The position numbers were made by a program, and so were the translations under genes. Below, piece after piece: positions 44,077-52,023 of a DNA stretch of 64,000 bases. The stretch lies in NCBI GenBank assembly GCA_035515795.1, contig DATJAY010000005.1:62001-126000 (forward strand), written 5' to 3'. Positions within the stretch are counted from its first letter, which is position 1. Each line of letters starts with the position of its first letter. Below the pieces are notes generated by a model. The model did no database searches and was not told the origin of the DNA. It was given only the letters and a program-made list of their open reading frames with translations. The stretch comes from Candidatus Acidiferrales bacterium (lineage in GTDB: Bacteria > Bacteroidota > Ignavibacteria > Kryptoniales > JAKASW01).

Positions 44077-45486
44077 ATGAGCTCGACTCAATTCTTTCCT
44101 TCTGAAGAAATGATCTTGAAAGAACGGCTGAAGAACTGCAGAGAGTTATGCGATGACCCGCAGCTGATCGGAGATCCGGGTTTCAAAAATCCAATAGCCG
44201 AATCGCGTATCGGTCGATATGTAACAGGTAAAAGAATTTGTGCGACCGGAGATATCGATATCATTAAGGCTTATTTAGATGTGAATCGGAACCTGCCGAG
44301 TTTTCCTGCAGCGGGCCCGCGGGAGCACCTGTTCTTTGACCCCGCCGAAGTGAGAGTTGGAATCGTGACTGCCGGCGGAATCGCACCGGGACTTAACACC
44401 GTGATTCATTCGATTGTGAATATGCACTCGACCGTTTACGGAACGCGGGAGAAGGCGGTCGGTTTCCTCGGCGGATTCCGCGGTATTGAACAGCAGCATA
44501 CCGTTGAGTTGGAGCCGATGAAGACAATCGAATGGCTTCAAAAAGGGGGAACGGGGATCTACACGGGCCGCGACAAAGCAGATGTGAAAGCAATCGTGAC
44601 GAGTATCGTGCAATTGGATATCAATATCCTTTATGTAATCGGCGGAGATGGATCGTTGAGCATGGCCCATGCAATCGCGAAAGAAATCGAGGCGAGGAGG
44701 CTTAAGATTGTGGTGGCAGGGATCCCTAAGACGATGGACAATGACGTGATGTGGATTTCCCACTCATTCGGATTCGATACGGCGGTCGAAGAGGCGGCTC
44801 GCATCGTAAACGCGATCCATGATGAGGCAAAGTCTACGAGAAGAATTTGTCTCCTGCCGCTTTTCGGAAGGGAAGCAGGCTTCGTCGCAGCCCATGCAGC
44901 GCTCGCATGCGGGCATGTCGACGCAATCCTTGTTCCCGAAGTGGAATTCAAACTCGAGCCGCTTCTCGAATATGTGGATAAACTTGTCAAGCGGAAGGGG
45001 CACGCGCTTATTGTTTTGGCAGAGGGTGCGTGCCCGTGGGGTTATGCCGAGAAGGACATTGAGAGAGAACTAAGAGGACGTGGACTCGATCCGGCGGATA
45101 GAACTAACCCGCATGTCAGCGATGCGCTGCGTTCGTGGCGCCTGAACGTGATCCTCGACAGATTCAGGGAATACTTCGGAAAGTTGTGGGGAGATGAACA
45201 TCAGGTTTTTGTAGAAGAACCGCGATACCTTATCCGCGCGATTCCTGCGAACTCGGTCGACCAGATTTACTGCCAGCGGCTTGCTGACCTTGCCGTCCAC
45301 AATGCGCTTGCCGGTTATACCGATTTCATGATAAGCCAGTGGCTCGATGAGTATGTGTTGGTTCCGTTGAAGCTGGTCGCAGAAGAGAAGGGTCCGGACG
45401 GGAGGCGGCTCACAAAAAAAATTCATCCGGGGAGTGTCTTCTGGGCAACAGTCATAAACAGCACAGACCAGCCGTCGTTCGCGTGA
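44077..45486 (+). CDS. 6-phosphofructokinase family protein
   Basis: About 469 residues from the ATG at 44077 (a TTG directly before it is in frame). The PFK fold is clear from 'VGIVTAGGIAPGLNTVI', 'GGTGIYTGRDK', 'VIGGDGSLSMA', 'GIPKTMDNDV' and 'LFGREAGFVA'. Gly in GGDGS is the residue usual in ATP-dependent enzymes, while Lys in PKTMDND is usual in pyrophosphate enzymes. The combination occurs in long ATP-dependent members. The phosphoryl donor is therefore unsettled. It follows the methyl-transfer operon by 33 bases and could process sugars from the degradation locus. Confidence 0.9.
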   Translation: MSSTQFFPSEEMILKERLKNCRELCDDPQLIGDPGFKNPIAESRIGRYVTGKRICATGDIDIIKAYLDVNRNLPSFPAAGPREHLFFDPAEVRVGIVTAGGIAPGLNTVIHSIVNMHSTVYGTREKAVGFLGGFRGIEQQHTVELEPMKTIEWLQKGGTGIYTGRDKADVKAIVTSIVQLDINILYVIGGDGSLSMAHAIAKEIEARRLKIVVAGIPKTMDNDVMWISHSFGFDTAVEEAARIVNAIHDEAKSTRRICLLPLFGREAGFVAAHAALACGHVDAILVPEVEFKLEPLLEYVDKLVKRKGHALIVLAEGACPWGYAEKDIERELRGRGLDPADRTNPHVSDALRSWRLNVILDRFREYFGKLWGDEHQVFVEEPRYLIRAIPANSVDQIYCQRLADLAVHNALAGYTDFMISQWLDEYVLVPLKLVAEEKGPDGRRLTKKIHPGSVFWATVINSTDQPSFA

Positions 45487-45522
45487 CAGCACTCTTCACG
45501 TTTGAAGATAAGAGAGCCCTGC

Positions 45523-46071
45523 ATGTTCAATGACGCAAGAAGCAAGAAAATAGTCGTTACCGCTCACTGTTTGTTGAATCAGAATTCAATATCAGATGGC
45601 ACCGCAGACATGCCGAGCCAGTTCGACACCATCGTAAACCTGCTCATCACTAACAAAGTCGGAATAATTCAATTGCCATGTCCAGAATTCCTATGTTTGG
45701 GATTGGCACGAAGAGATGAAGGTGGCGCAAATAGAGAGCTGCTGGCCGAAAATACCAGGATAAGAGCTTTAATGCGCGAAGAAAGGAATAAAGAGATATT
45801 AATAAAAAAGGCACAAGAAATAGCAGAACAATTACGGGACTACCAAAAGTATCATTTCAAAATTCTTGGTCTGATCGGAATAAATAGATCTCCTAGCTGT
45901 GGAGTAGATACGACTACCTTGGATGGGCGAGAGATGGAGGGACACGGAGTTTTCATGGAAATACTCGAAGGGGAATTATCGCGGAAGAAAATCCGATTGA
46001 ACATGGTAGGGGTAAAAACGAATCGGGAAGAAGAGTCCATAGAAAAAGTGAGAAATCTGCTTGAAGAATGA
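45523..46071 (+). CDS. TudS/DUF523-related cysteine protein
   Basis: 182 residues from the ATG at 45523; the in-frame TTG at 45502 is less likely. It resembles the TudS/DUF523 desulfidase superfamily, with 'TAHCLLNQNS' (Cys16), 'QLPCPEFLCLGL' (Cys53, Cys58) and 'NRSPSCGV' (Cys116). In TudS three Cys hold a [4Fe-4S] cluster, and the pattern here could do so. It is the last gene of the plus-strand run that begins with the corrinoid protein. An iron-sulfur role in corrinoid reduction is possible but is my inference. No substrate is known to me for this subgroup. Confidence 0.7.
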   Translation: MFNDARSKKIVVTAHCLLNQNSISDGTADMPSQFDTIVNLLITNKVGIIQLPCPEFLCLGLARRDEGGANRELLAENTRIRALMREERNKEILIKKAQEIAEQLRDYQKYHFKILGLIGINRSPSCGVDTTTLDGREMEGHGVFMEILEGELSRKKIRLNMVGVKTNREEESIEKVRNLLEE

Positions 46072-46218
46072 AGGAGAGATTGCTCCTGATTTTTTACAAA
46101 AATTCAGTCCCACGTTTCAAACCAGAATTCGTGGGTGTTGCCTAATCCTATATTGGCATTTTAGGATTAAAGATTATTCTCAACAAAGTTTTTCAGTCGT
46201 CAAATTTGAACTAAAAGA

Positions 46219-47349
46219 ATGATATTCATAACGGGGACAGCAATAGCTTTTTTCCTGGAGCTCCTGCTTCTGAGTAAGAGAGGCAAAGCTAAATCGGATA
46301 TCATTCTTGCTCTCTGGATTTTTTTTATAGGGCTGCATCTGTTTTTGTTTTACTTGCAATATGCCGGTCTTTACAGCAAATTCCCCATGACTATCGGGCT
46401 GTTGTTTCCGCTTCCTTTAGTACATGGTCCTTTCCTGTACTTGTACGTCTCAACGCTAACCGGCCAACAGCCCAGGAGGAAAATTCTCCTGCTCATCCAT
46501 TTTATTCCTCCTCTGTTCATGTACCTGTACTTGCTTCCCTTTTTCTTTTTGCCGGCCAGTGAAAAGATTGCGGTCGTGAGATCAGGCGGAGGCGGACACG
46601 AGGTATTCAGTGCCATAAATCTGGCTTTGATTATCGTTTCCGGCATTACTTATGTCACATGGTCTCAGATTATCCTGTACAGGCATAGGAAAAACATTGA
46701 AGAACAATTTTCGAATATTGAAAAGATTAACCTGAACTGGTTGCGATACCTTGTCGGAGGTATGGCTATTATCTGGTTTGTTATCTTATGCGTCAGCCTG
46801 ATTTTCTCGGAATTTTTGAAAACGAATGGTCTCGATGCCGATGCGCTTATCTACACTACCGTGGTACTGTTCGTCTGCTTCTTGGGTTTCTTTGGATTGA
46901 AACAGACCAATGTCTTCATTGCTTCAATAAGCCTGGTGCCGCAAATTCAGGAAGCCCAACCTTTTGTGCATACAGAAAAATATGCTAAGTCGGGATTAAA
47001 AGATGCAGATGCCGAACGGTTGCATAAAAATCTAAATGAATATATGAAGGTTGGAAAGCCTTACCTCGACAGTGATTTGTCATCATCAAAGCTGGCAGAA
47101 CAATTCGACGTTCATCCTAATTATCTCTCTCAGGTTATCAACGAAAGGGAGCGGAAGAATTTTTATGATTTTGTGAATACTTACCGCATCGAGGAATTCA
47201 AGCGAACGATATCTGATTCCCAGAAAAAGAACTTAACCATATTAGCGCTGGCCCTGGAATGCGGTTTTAAATCCAAATCTGCTTTCAATAAGTGTTTCAA
47301 AAAAATGACAGGGCAAACTCCTTCCGAATATATAAAGCAGATAAAGTAG
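46219..47349 (+). CDS. Membrane-anchored AraC-family regulator
   Basis: 376 residues. The first ~235 residues hold about seven hydrophobic segments ('FITGTAIAFFLELLLL', 'ILALWIFFIGLHLFLFYL' and so on). An AraC-type DNA-binding domain occupies ~270-376 ('LAEQFDVHPNYLSQVINE', 'LALECGFKSKSAFNKCFKKMTG'). This membrane-sensor/AraC architecture is common in Bacteroidota. The target may be the lipoprotein gene downstream, where a phased pair of palindromes lies. The stretch 46.1-49.2 kb looks more AT-rich than its surroundings by eye; this was not calculated. Confidence 0.92.
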   Translation: MIFITGTAIAFFLELLLLSKRGKAKSDIILALWIFFIGLHLFLFYLQYAGLYSKFPMTIGLLFPLPLVHGPFLYLYVSTLTGQQPRRKILLLIHFIPPLFMYLYLLPFFFLPASEKIAVVRSGGGGHEVFSAINLALIIVSGITYVTWSQIILYRHRKNIEEQFSNIEKINLNWLRYLVGGMAIIWFVILCVSLIFSEFLKTNGLDADALIYTTVVLFVCFLGFFGLKQTNVFIASISLVPQIQEAQPFVHTEKYAKSGLKDADAERLHKNLNEYMKVGKPYLDSDLSSSKLAEQFDVHPNYLSQVINERERKNFYDFVNTYRIEEFKRTISDSQKKNLTILALALECGFKSKSAFNKCFKKMTGQTPSEYIKQIK

Positions 47350-47437
47350 ATTATCTGCGAGTTACTTTACTGCTTTCTTGGAACGCCTCCTGTTTCCTCA
47401 CCCAAACTACTTATGTCAATACCCTCATAAGCTTCTC

Positions 47438-47476
47438 CTTGCAAGACGGTGCTTCTATTTGGTGCAGCCTTGCAAG
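47438..47476. promoter_or_regulatory. Pair of phased palindromes, candidate operator
   Basis: CCTTGCAAG occurs twice, with its palindromic core CTTGCAAG at 47438-47445 and 47469-47476. The copies are 31 bases apart, close to three helical turns, so both would face the same side of DNA. The pair lies between the AraC regulator and the lipoprotein hydrolase. It could be a regulator site or, because the copies are self-complementary, a hairpin in RNA. Confidence 0.4.
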
Positions 47477-47538
47477 CAAAGTCGATTAGCTCTCCTCGCC
47501 TTTGTATTTTTTTAAGCGAAAATTAAAAAGGAGAAATC

Positions 47539-48507
47539 ATGAGAAGATATTATTTCTTTCCTATCGTAATAGTATTAGCACTTGCAATAATGGGAGGTTG
47601 CGAACCCTTCGATCCGATGGAACCGGGCAACCTAGTTCCGAAGACCGTCGATGAAGACAGCACTTTGCCTTTCATCGAGGTAAACGGGACGAAACTCCAT
47701 GTAGAAACCTTCGGCAATCCCTCAGATCCTATTATTATCATCCTTCATGGCGGCCCCGGAAACGATTATCGTTATATGCTCAACTGCAGAAAGTTTACGG
47801 ATGACGGCTTCTTCGTTGTGTTCTTCGATCAGCGCGGCGCAGGTCTTTCAAGACGCCATAGTTCGGATGTTTTTACCGGGAAAACGTATCTGGAAGATTT
47901 GCGTCAGGTCATCGATCATTATCGCCGCTCACCAGATCAAAAGGTCTATCTCATGGGACATTCATGGGGTGCCATGTACGCCACAATGTATATCAATGCT
48001 TATCCCGCTGAAATTGCAGGAGCAATATTATCTGAACCAGGAGGTTTTACTTATGACGATATGTATGGATATGTTAGCAGAGTTTCTTCAGGAGTGAATG
48101 TTTTTTCAGAGAACACAAATGATGTATTGTGGCAGGATCAGTTTCTTACAGGGAAAGGCCACGAAATGCTCGATTACAAATACATGCTCTCGACTGTCGG
48201 CGAGAGCAGCGCAACAGGCGACACGGCTAATGTGCCGATTTGGAGACTTGGAAAAGTATGTTGTCAGGCCATGATGGAAAACAACAAAAGTTTTGACTGG
48301 ACAACAAACTTACATTCATTCAACATCAAGGTTTTGTTTTTCTACAGCGAGAGAAACAAAGCCTATGGAGACGAATACGCCAGGAAAGTGTCATCGGCCT
48401 ATCCGAATGTCGAATTGGTGAAAATCAATGGTGTTGGGCATGAGTTGACGTATTTCGCCTTTGATACCTATTACCAGCATTGCCTTACTTATCTGCGGAA
48501 TTTATAA
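47539..48507 (+). CDS. Lipoprotein alpha/beta hydrolase, proline-iminopeptidase-like
   Basis: 322 residues with an AAGGAG site. The signal ends in a lipobox ('LAIMGGC', Cys21). The alpha/beta-hydrolase S33 features are 'HGGPG' (70-74), 'DQRGAGLS' (97-104), nucleophile Ser142 in 'GHSWGA' and His in 'GVGHEL'. Proline iminopeptidases and related lactonases or epoxide hydrolases share this set, so the substrate is open. Its lipid anchor puts it in the cell envelope. It follows the AraC regulator and may be under its control. Confidence 0.87.
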   Translation: MRRYYFFPIVIVLALAIMGGCEPFDPMEPGNLVPKTVDEDSTLPFIEVNGTKLHVETFGNPSDPIIIILHGGPGNDYRYMLNCRKFTDDGFFVVFFDQRGAGLSRRHSSDVFTGKTYLEDLRQVIDHYRRSPDQKVYLMGHSWGAMYATMYINAYPAEIAGAILSEPGGFTYDDMYGYVSRVSSGVNVFSENTNDVLWQDQFLTGKGHEMLDYKYMLSTVGESSATGDTANVPIWRLGKVCCQAMMENNKSFDWTTNLHSFNIKVLFFYSERNKAYGDEYARKVSSAYPNVELVKINGVGHELTYFAFDTYYQHCLTYLRNL

Positions 48508-48541
48508 AAACCACTTAAATAGCATTGAGAGTCTAAAAGTC

Positions 48542-49234
48542 ATGAAAATAATATTGTTCTCATTAATCATTACGACAGCAATCTTTCAGAAATCTTACTC
48601 GCAACAATACAACTGGCATGAATTATCGGGCAAAACAAATCACGTCGTTTCGTTGAGCTATGGATTGGACTACGGCATGACAACTTGTCTTGGATACGGT
48701 TATAGTTCGTCTGTGGCAGGTCTTCCTTTGGTACTTGCAGTGGATTACAGTTTCCCGTCCGGAAATAAACTATTTGATGATTTCAAAGTGCATACGGGTT
48801 TCCATATATGCAGTCCAACGTTCGACAATTTTAGAGCAATCGGCAAATTATGTGCAGACTTCAGGCGTTTGGAGTCCGACTACACGCGCCAATTCAATTT
48901 TGGAAGCGATGCAAGTCTCGTTGCAGGCTATTTCCCATCGTCTTTTTTTGTTGCGGCGGAATTCGGATTCGATAAAGCGATCGTTTCATATATCAAACAT
49001 AAGGAAATGTATTTGGAAATTTATCCAGAGGCGAAAAGCGGCTGGTACATTCCGATGGGCGGGAATTATTATTATGGTTTACAAACAGGTTACTCGTTCG
49101 GAAGGCTGAGTTTTATCCTGCGTGTCGGCCAAACCAAAGCCGAGACTAATTTTGATGAGAACTTCTTGCCTTATTACCTAACTCTGGGTGTCAATTTCAG
49201 AATAGGTGAAGAGCGATGGAACGCAGGTGAATAG
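48542..49234 (+). CDS. Small outer-membrane beta-barrel protein, unknown function
   Basis: About 230 residues from the ATG at 48542, which begins a signal peptide ('MKIILFSLIITTAIFQKSYSQ'). An earlier in-frame ATG at 48461 lies inside the hydrolase gene and is rejected. Alternating aromatic and glycine strands ('GMTTCLGYGYSSSVAGLPLVLAVDY', closing 'YYLTLGVNFRIG') suggest an eight- to ten-stranded barrel. I recognise no family. It sits 34 bases after the lipoprotein hydrolase and is probably in the same unit. Confidence 0.65.
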   Translation: MKIILFSLIITTAIFQKSYSQQYNWHELSGKTNHVVSLSYGLDYGMTTCLGYGYSSSVAGLPLVLAVDYSFPSGNKLFDDFKVHTGFHICSPTFDNFRAIGKLCADFRRLESDYTRQFNFGSDASLVAGYFPSSFFVAAEFGFDKAIVSYIKHKEMYLEIYPEAKSGWYIPMGGNYYYGLQTGYSFGRLSFILRVGQTKAETNFDENFLPYYLTLGVNFRIGEERWNAGE

Positions 49235-49377
49235 GAAAATTGTCGAAAGTAGAACGGGAATATTTCTCAATCGCTAAACTGCATAGGCCGGGAGCTGTCG
49301 TCTCTGCGGTTGCTTTGAGCATTTGGTATAAATTAAAGGACATGAATAATGAGAGCCGCTGCAGGAGAAGGCAGTAG

Positions 49378-50481
49378 TTATTTGTCCAATGAACTTAGCG
49401 CGAACGCGTAAGCTCCAATTGAAATTGCCCTACTGGTTCCGATCTTCGATATCCCCACGCCCGTTCTCATTTCTGCGTCATACTTTATTTTCTTGCTCGT
49501 TCCATAAACCTCAATTTCTTTTGCAACGCCTTTCAAAAATTTTTCAAGTTCGGCATCATCTTCCAGGTTATAAGCGTTTTGGACCAGTCTTCGAAATGGT
49601 TTCCCTTCCGAACCGACAAAACTGCTGTTCATCTCCTTGACAACATATGGCAGGAAAATCTCTGACGCGCCTGCAAGTCCTCCGCCGATGACTGCGATTC
49701 CATCGATCAGAGTGAGCGCGCTCGAAATCGCATCGCCGACGGCCTCTCCCATTTCCTGGAACGATCTGAATCCTGCTTGCTTGTCGCCAATCTTATTCCC
49801 AATGCAAATCTCAAAAATATCCTTCGGTTCGGGAGCATCTTCGAATCTGATTCCCGCCTCGCGTGCGTAGACTCTTCTAACTCCGCGGATGCTCGCGTGC
49901 TCTTCGATGTTTGCCCTCGGACTCAGCTTGTCTCTCAGCAGCCAGATCTCGGCAGCATTGGAATTATCTCCTATAATGAGCATCCCATCATGGACTATTC
50001 CCGCCCCGAAGCCGGTTCCGAGTGTTAATCCCAGCAGGCTCTTATATCTCTTCGGATTTCCTGCTTCAGCTAGAAGACCGTTAATGTAAGGCAAGTAACC
50101 TGCATTAGCCTCACCGTAAGCAAACAAGTTACCGTCATTATTGATGAACACCGGAAGTCCGAATTTCTCTTGAAGCATCGGACCCAGGGCAACATCGCCT
50201 CTGAAAGCCGGAAGGTTCGGAAGTGCACCGATGATTCCCTTCGGATAGTCTGCCGGGCCGGGAAAAGCGAAGCTTATCGCAACCGGTTTATCCTTGAGCT
50301 TACTTTTTATCTGAGAGAATCCATCGACAATATTCGACAGGCATTTATCCAGGTCGTCTGCATCTGATGGCACTGCGATTTCTTCCACGGTTTGGTCGTT
50401 TCCTCGGATCGCAGCGAACACGAGGTTTGTCCCACCTGCGTCAAGTGTCATGACGGTCCTTTTGTCGGAGTCAAAATTCAT
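49378..50481 (-). CDS. ROK-family sugar kinase lacking the usual zinc motif
   Basis: About 367 residues from the ATG at 50481; a GTG three codons earlier is also possible. The ATP-binding 'TLDAGGTNLVFAAI', 'FINNDGNLFAYGEA' and 'GLTLGTGFGAGIVHDG' match ROK glucokinase/fructokinase-type enzymes. The Cys-rich C-x-C-G-x-x-G-C zinc motif normally found after the active site is missing; the region reads 'EIWLLRDKLSPRANIEEHASIRG'. It is the last gene of the galactose operon and probably phosphorylates a hexose brought in by the neighbouring transporters. Confidence 0.85.
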   Translation of the reverse strand: MNFDSDKRTVMTLDAGGTNLVFAAIRGNDQTVEEIAVPSDADDLDKCLSNIVDGFSQIKSKLKDKPVAISFAFPGPADYPKGIIGALPNLPAFRGDVALGPMLQEKFGLPVFINNDGNLFAYGEANAGYLPYINGLLAEAGNPKRYKSLLGLTLGTGFGAGIVHDGMLIIGDNSNAAEIWLLRDKLSPRANIEEHASIRGVRRVYAREAGIRFEDAPEPKDIFEICIGNKIGDKQAGFRSFQEMGEAVGDAISSALTLIDGIAVIGGGLAGASEIFLPYVVKEMNSSFVGSEGKPFRRLVQNAYNLEDDAELEKFLKGVAKEIEVYGTSKKIKYDAEMRTGVGISKIGTSRAISIGAYAFALSSLDK

Positions 50482-50532
50482 TGATCGCACCTGCCGCCGA
50501 TTCGTTCTGTCCGTTTGACACCCGACTTCATG

Positions 50533-51948
50533 TCAAGCGGTCTCGGAAAGTCTGCTGCGGCCAACACTGTGTCCTCTGAGACCATAAAACCCGACGTATG
50601 CATACGCGATCAGCGGGACGATGTAAGAAATCTGGAGTCCACCTAGATCGGCGATGTGACCTTGTAGCGGAGGCAGAATTGCGCCGCCGAGAATTGCGGC
50701 GACAAGTAACGACGAAACCTGACTCTTATATATACCGGTTCCTTCAAGGGCGAGAGAAAATGTGTTCGACCAACCAATCGAAGTGAACAATCCGACGCCT
50801 ACTACGCACCACATCGCGATTTTACCTCCTGCCGCGATAGCCGTGAATAATAACAGAACTATAGCTGCCATAAAAATCGTCAGCGTGCGTGCGGCATTCG
50901 CTTTTCCGAATTGAAAAAGGAGCCAGCAAGCTGCGAGGAGCGGAAGATAATTCTGTACCATTTGCCACCCGCTGATGAAACCCAAAACAATGAATGCGGC
51001 GATCGGAATGCCGGCGAGGAGTACGCGCTTGTTCCTCTGTTTCATTTCGCCGAGCTCAACCGCCCCCATGAATCTGCCGATCAGCATCCCGCCCCAGAAC
51101 AGAGATACGAACCTGCTTGCTTCTACCGGTGATAAGCCGGCGATGCTTTTCTGTCCGAGAAAGTTGATTATGGAGCTGCCGATTGAAACTTCACCTCCGA
51201 CGTACATGAAAATCGCGATTACACCGAGGATCACGTGAGGGAACTTTAGTGCTCGCGCACCGCGCTCGATTTTTCCTTCGCCGACGTGTGGTAAATGTAC
51301 GAAGAAGAAGATAACAGCGAGAATCAGAAATACGATGCAAAATGCGAGATATGGAACTCTGACAGACTCTGCTCCATTAACACCCGCTCTGTTGAAGTAT
51401 TCGAAGATCAGGTAGCCGCCGATCAAGGGTCCCAAAGTGGTTCCCACGGAGTTGAAGCCTTGAGCGAGGTTCAATCGGCTCGAAGCTGTTCTTTCCGGAC
51501 CGAGTATAGTGACGTAAGGATTCGCGGCGATCTGCAGCATTGCGAAACCAAGTCCGACAATGAAGAGAGCTATCAGAAACAGCGGGTATGAAATTGCCCC
51601 CGCGGCAGGCCAGAACAACGAGCTTCCGACCGCCGAAATCAGCAGGCTGATGACAACTGCATTCTTATACCCGATCTTTGCGATCGGATCTCCGGTCGTC
51701 GAGGAAATCAGGAAGTAAAGGAGTGAGCCGATAAAATAAGCGCCGAAAAAGGCGAATTGTACCAGCATCGCCTGGAAATAATTCAGCGTAAAAGCTTCTT
51801 TGAACCGTGGTATTAGGATATCGTTCCACGCGGTCATGAAACCCCACATGAAGAAAAGTGTGGTCATGATTGCAAAAGGGCCGCGATATGTCGGTGTCCT
51901 GCGAAAGTTTTCGCGCGAGACCGTGTTTTCGCCTTGTGCGTTCGTCAT
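50533..51948 (-). CDS. FucP/GluP-type sugar:proton symporter (MFS)
   Basis: 471 residues with about twelve hydrophobic segments. The opening 'TTLFFMWGFMTAWNDILIPRFK' and 'GLGFAMLQIAANPYVTILGP' are characteristic of the fucose/glucose-galactose permease branch of the MFS. It would import a monosaccharide across the inner membrane. Its place after galK-galT and beside another sugar porter suggests galactose or glucose; the substrate cannot be fixed by eye. Confidence 0.92.
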   Translation of the reverse strand: MTNAQGENTVSRENFRRTPTYRGPFAIMTTLFFMWGFMTAWNDILIPRFKEAFTLNYFQAMLVQFAFFGAYFIGSLLYFLISSTTGDPIAKIGYKNAVVISLLISAVGSSLFWPAAGAISYPLFLIALFIVGLGFAMLQIAANPYVTILGPERTASSRLNLAQGFNSVGTTLGPLIGGYLIFEYFNRAGVNGAESVRVPYLAFCIVFLILAVIFFFVHLPHVGEGKIERGARALKFPHVILGVIAIFMYVGGEVSIGSSIINFLGQKSIAGLSPVEASRFVSLFWGGMLIGRFMGAVELGEMKQRNKRVLLAGIPIAAFIVLGFISGWQMVQNYLPLLAACWLLFQFGKANAARTLTIFMAAIVLLLFTAIAAGGKIAMWCVVGVGLFTSIGWSNTFSLALEGTGIYKSQVSSLLVAAILGGAILPPLQGHIADLGGLQISYIVPLIAYAYVGFYGLRGHSVGRSRLSETA

Positions 51949-52023
51949 CGGTAGACTCCAATCAGATTAGTTCATAGCATGATCTTACATTGGCTGAGAA
52001 GAAATATCTCCTGTCGCGCTATC

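Noticed and set aside
48461-48541. Upstream extension of the small barrel protein into the hydrolase gene
   Set aside because: It would overlap the preceding coding sequence and destroy the signal peptide; the ATG at 48542 fits.
49637-51591. Plus-strand frames opposite the ROK kinase and FucP-type genes
   Set aside because: They are antisense to clear conserved proteins and have no family features.
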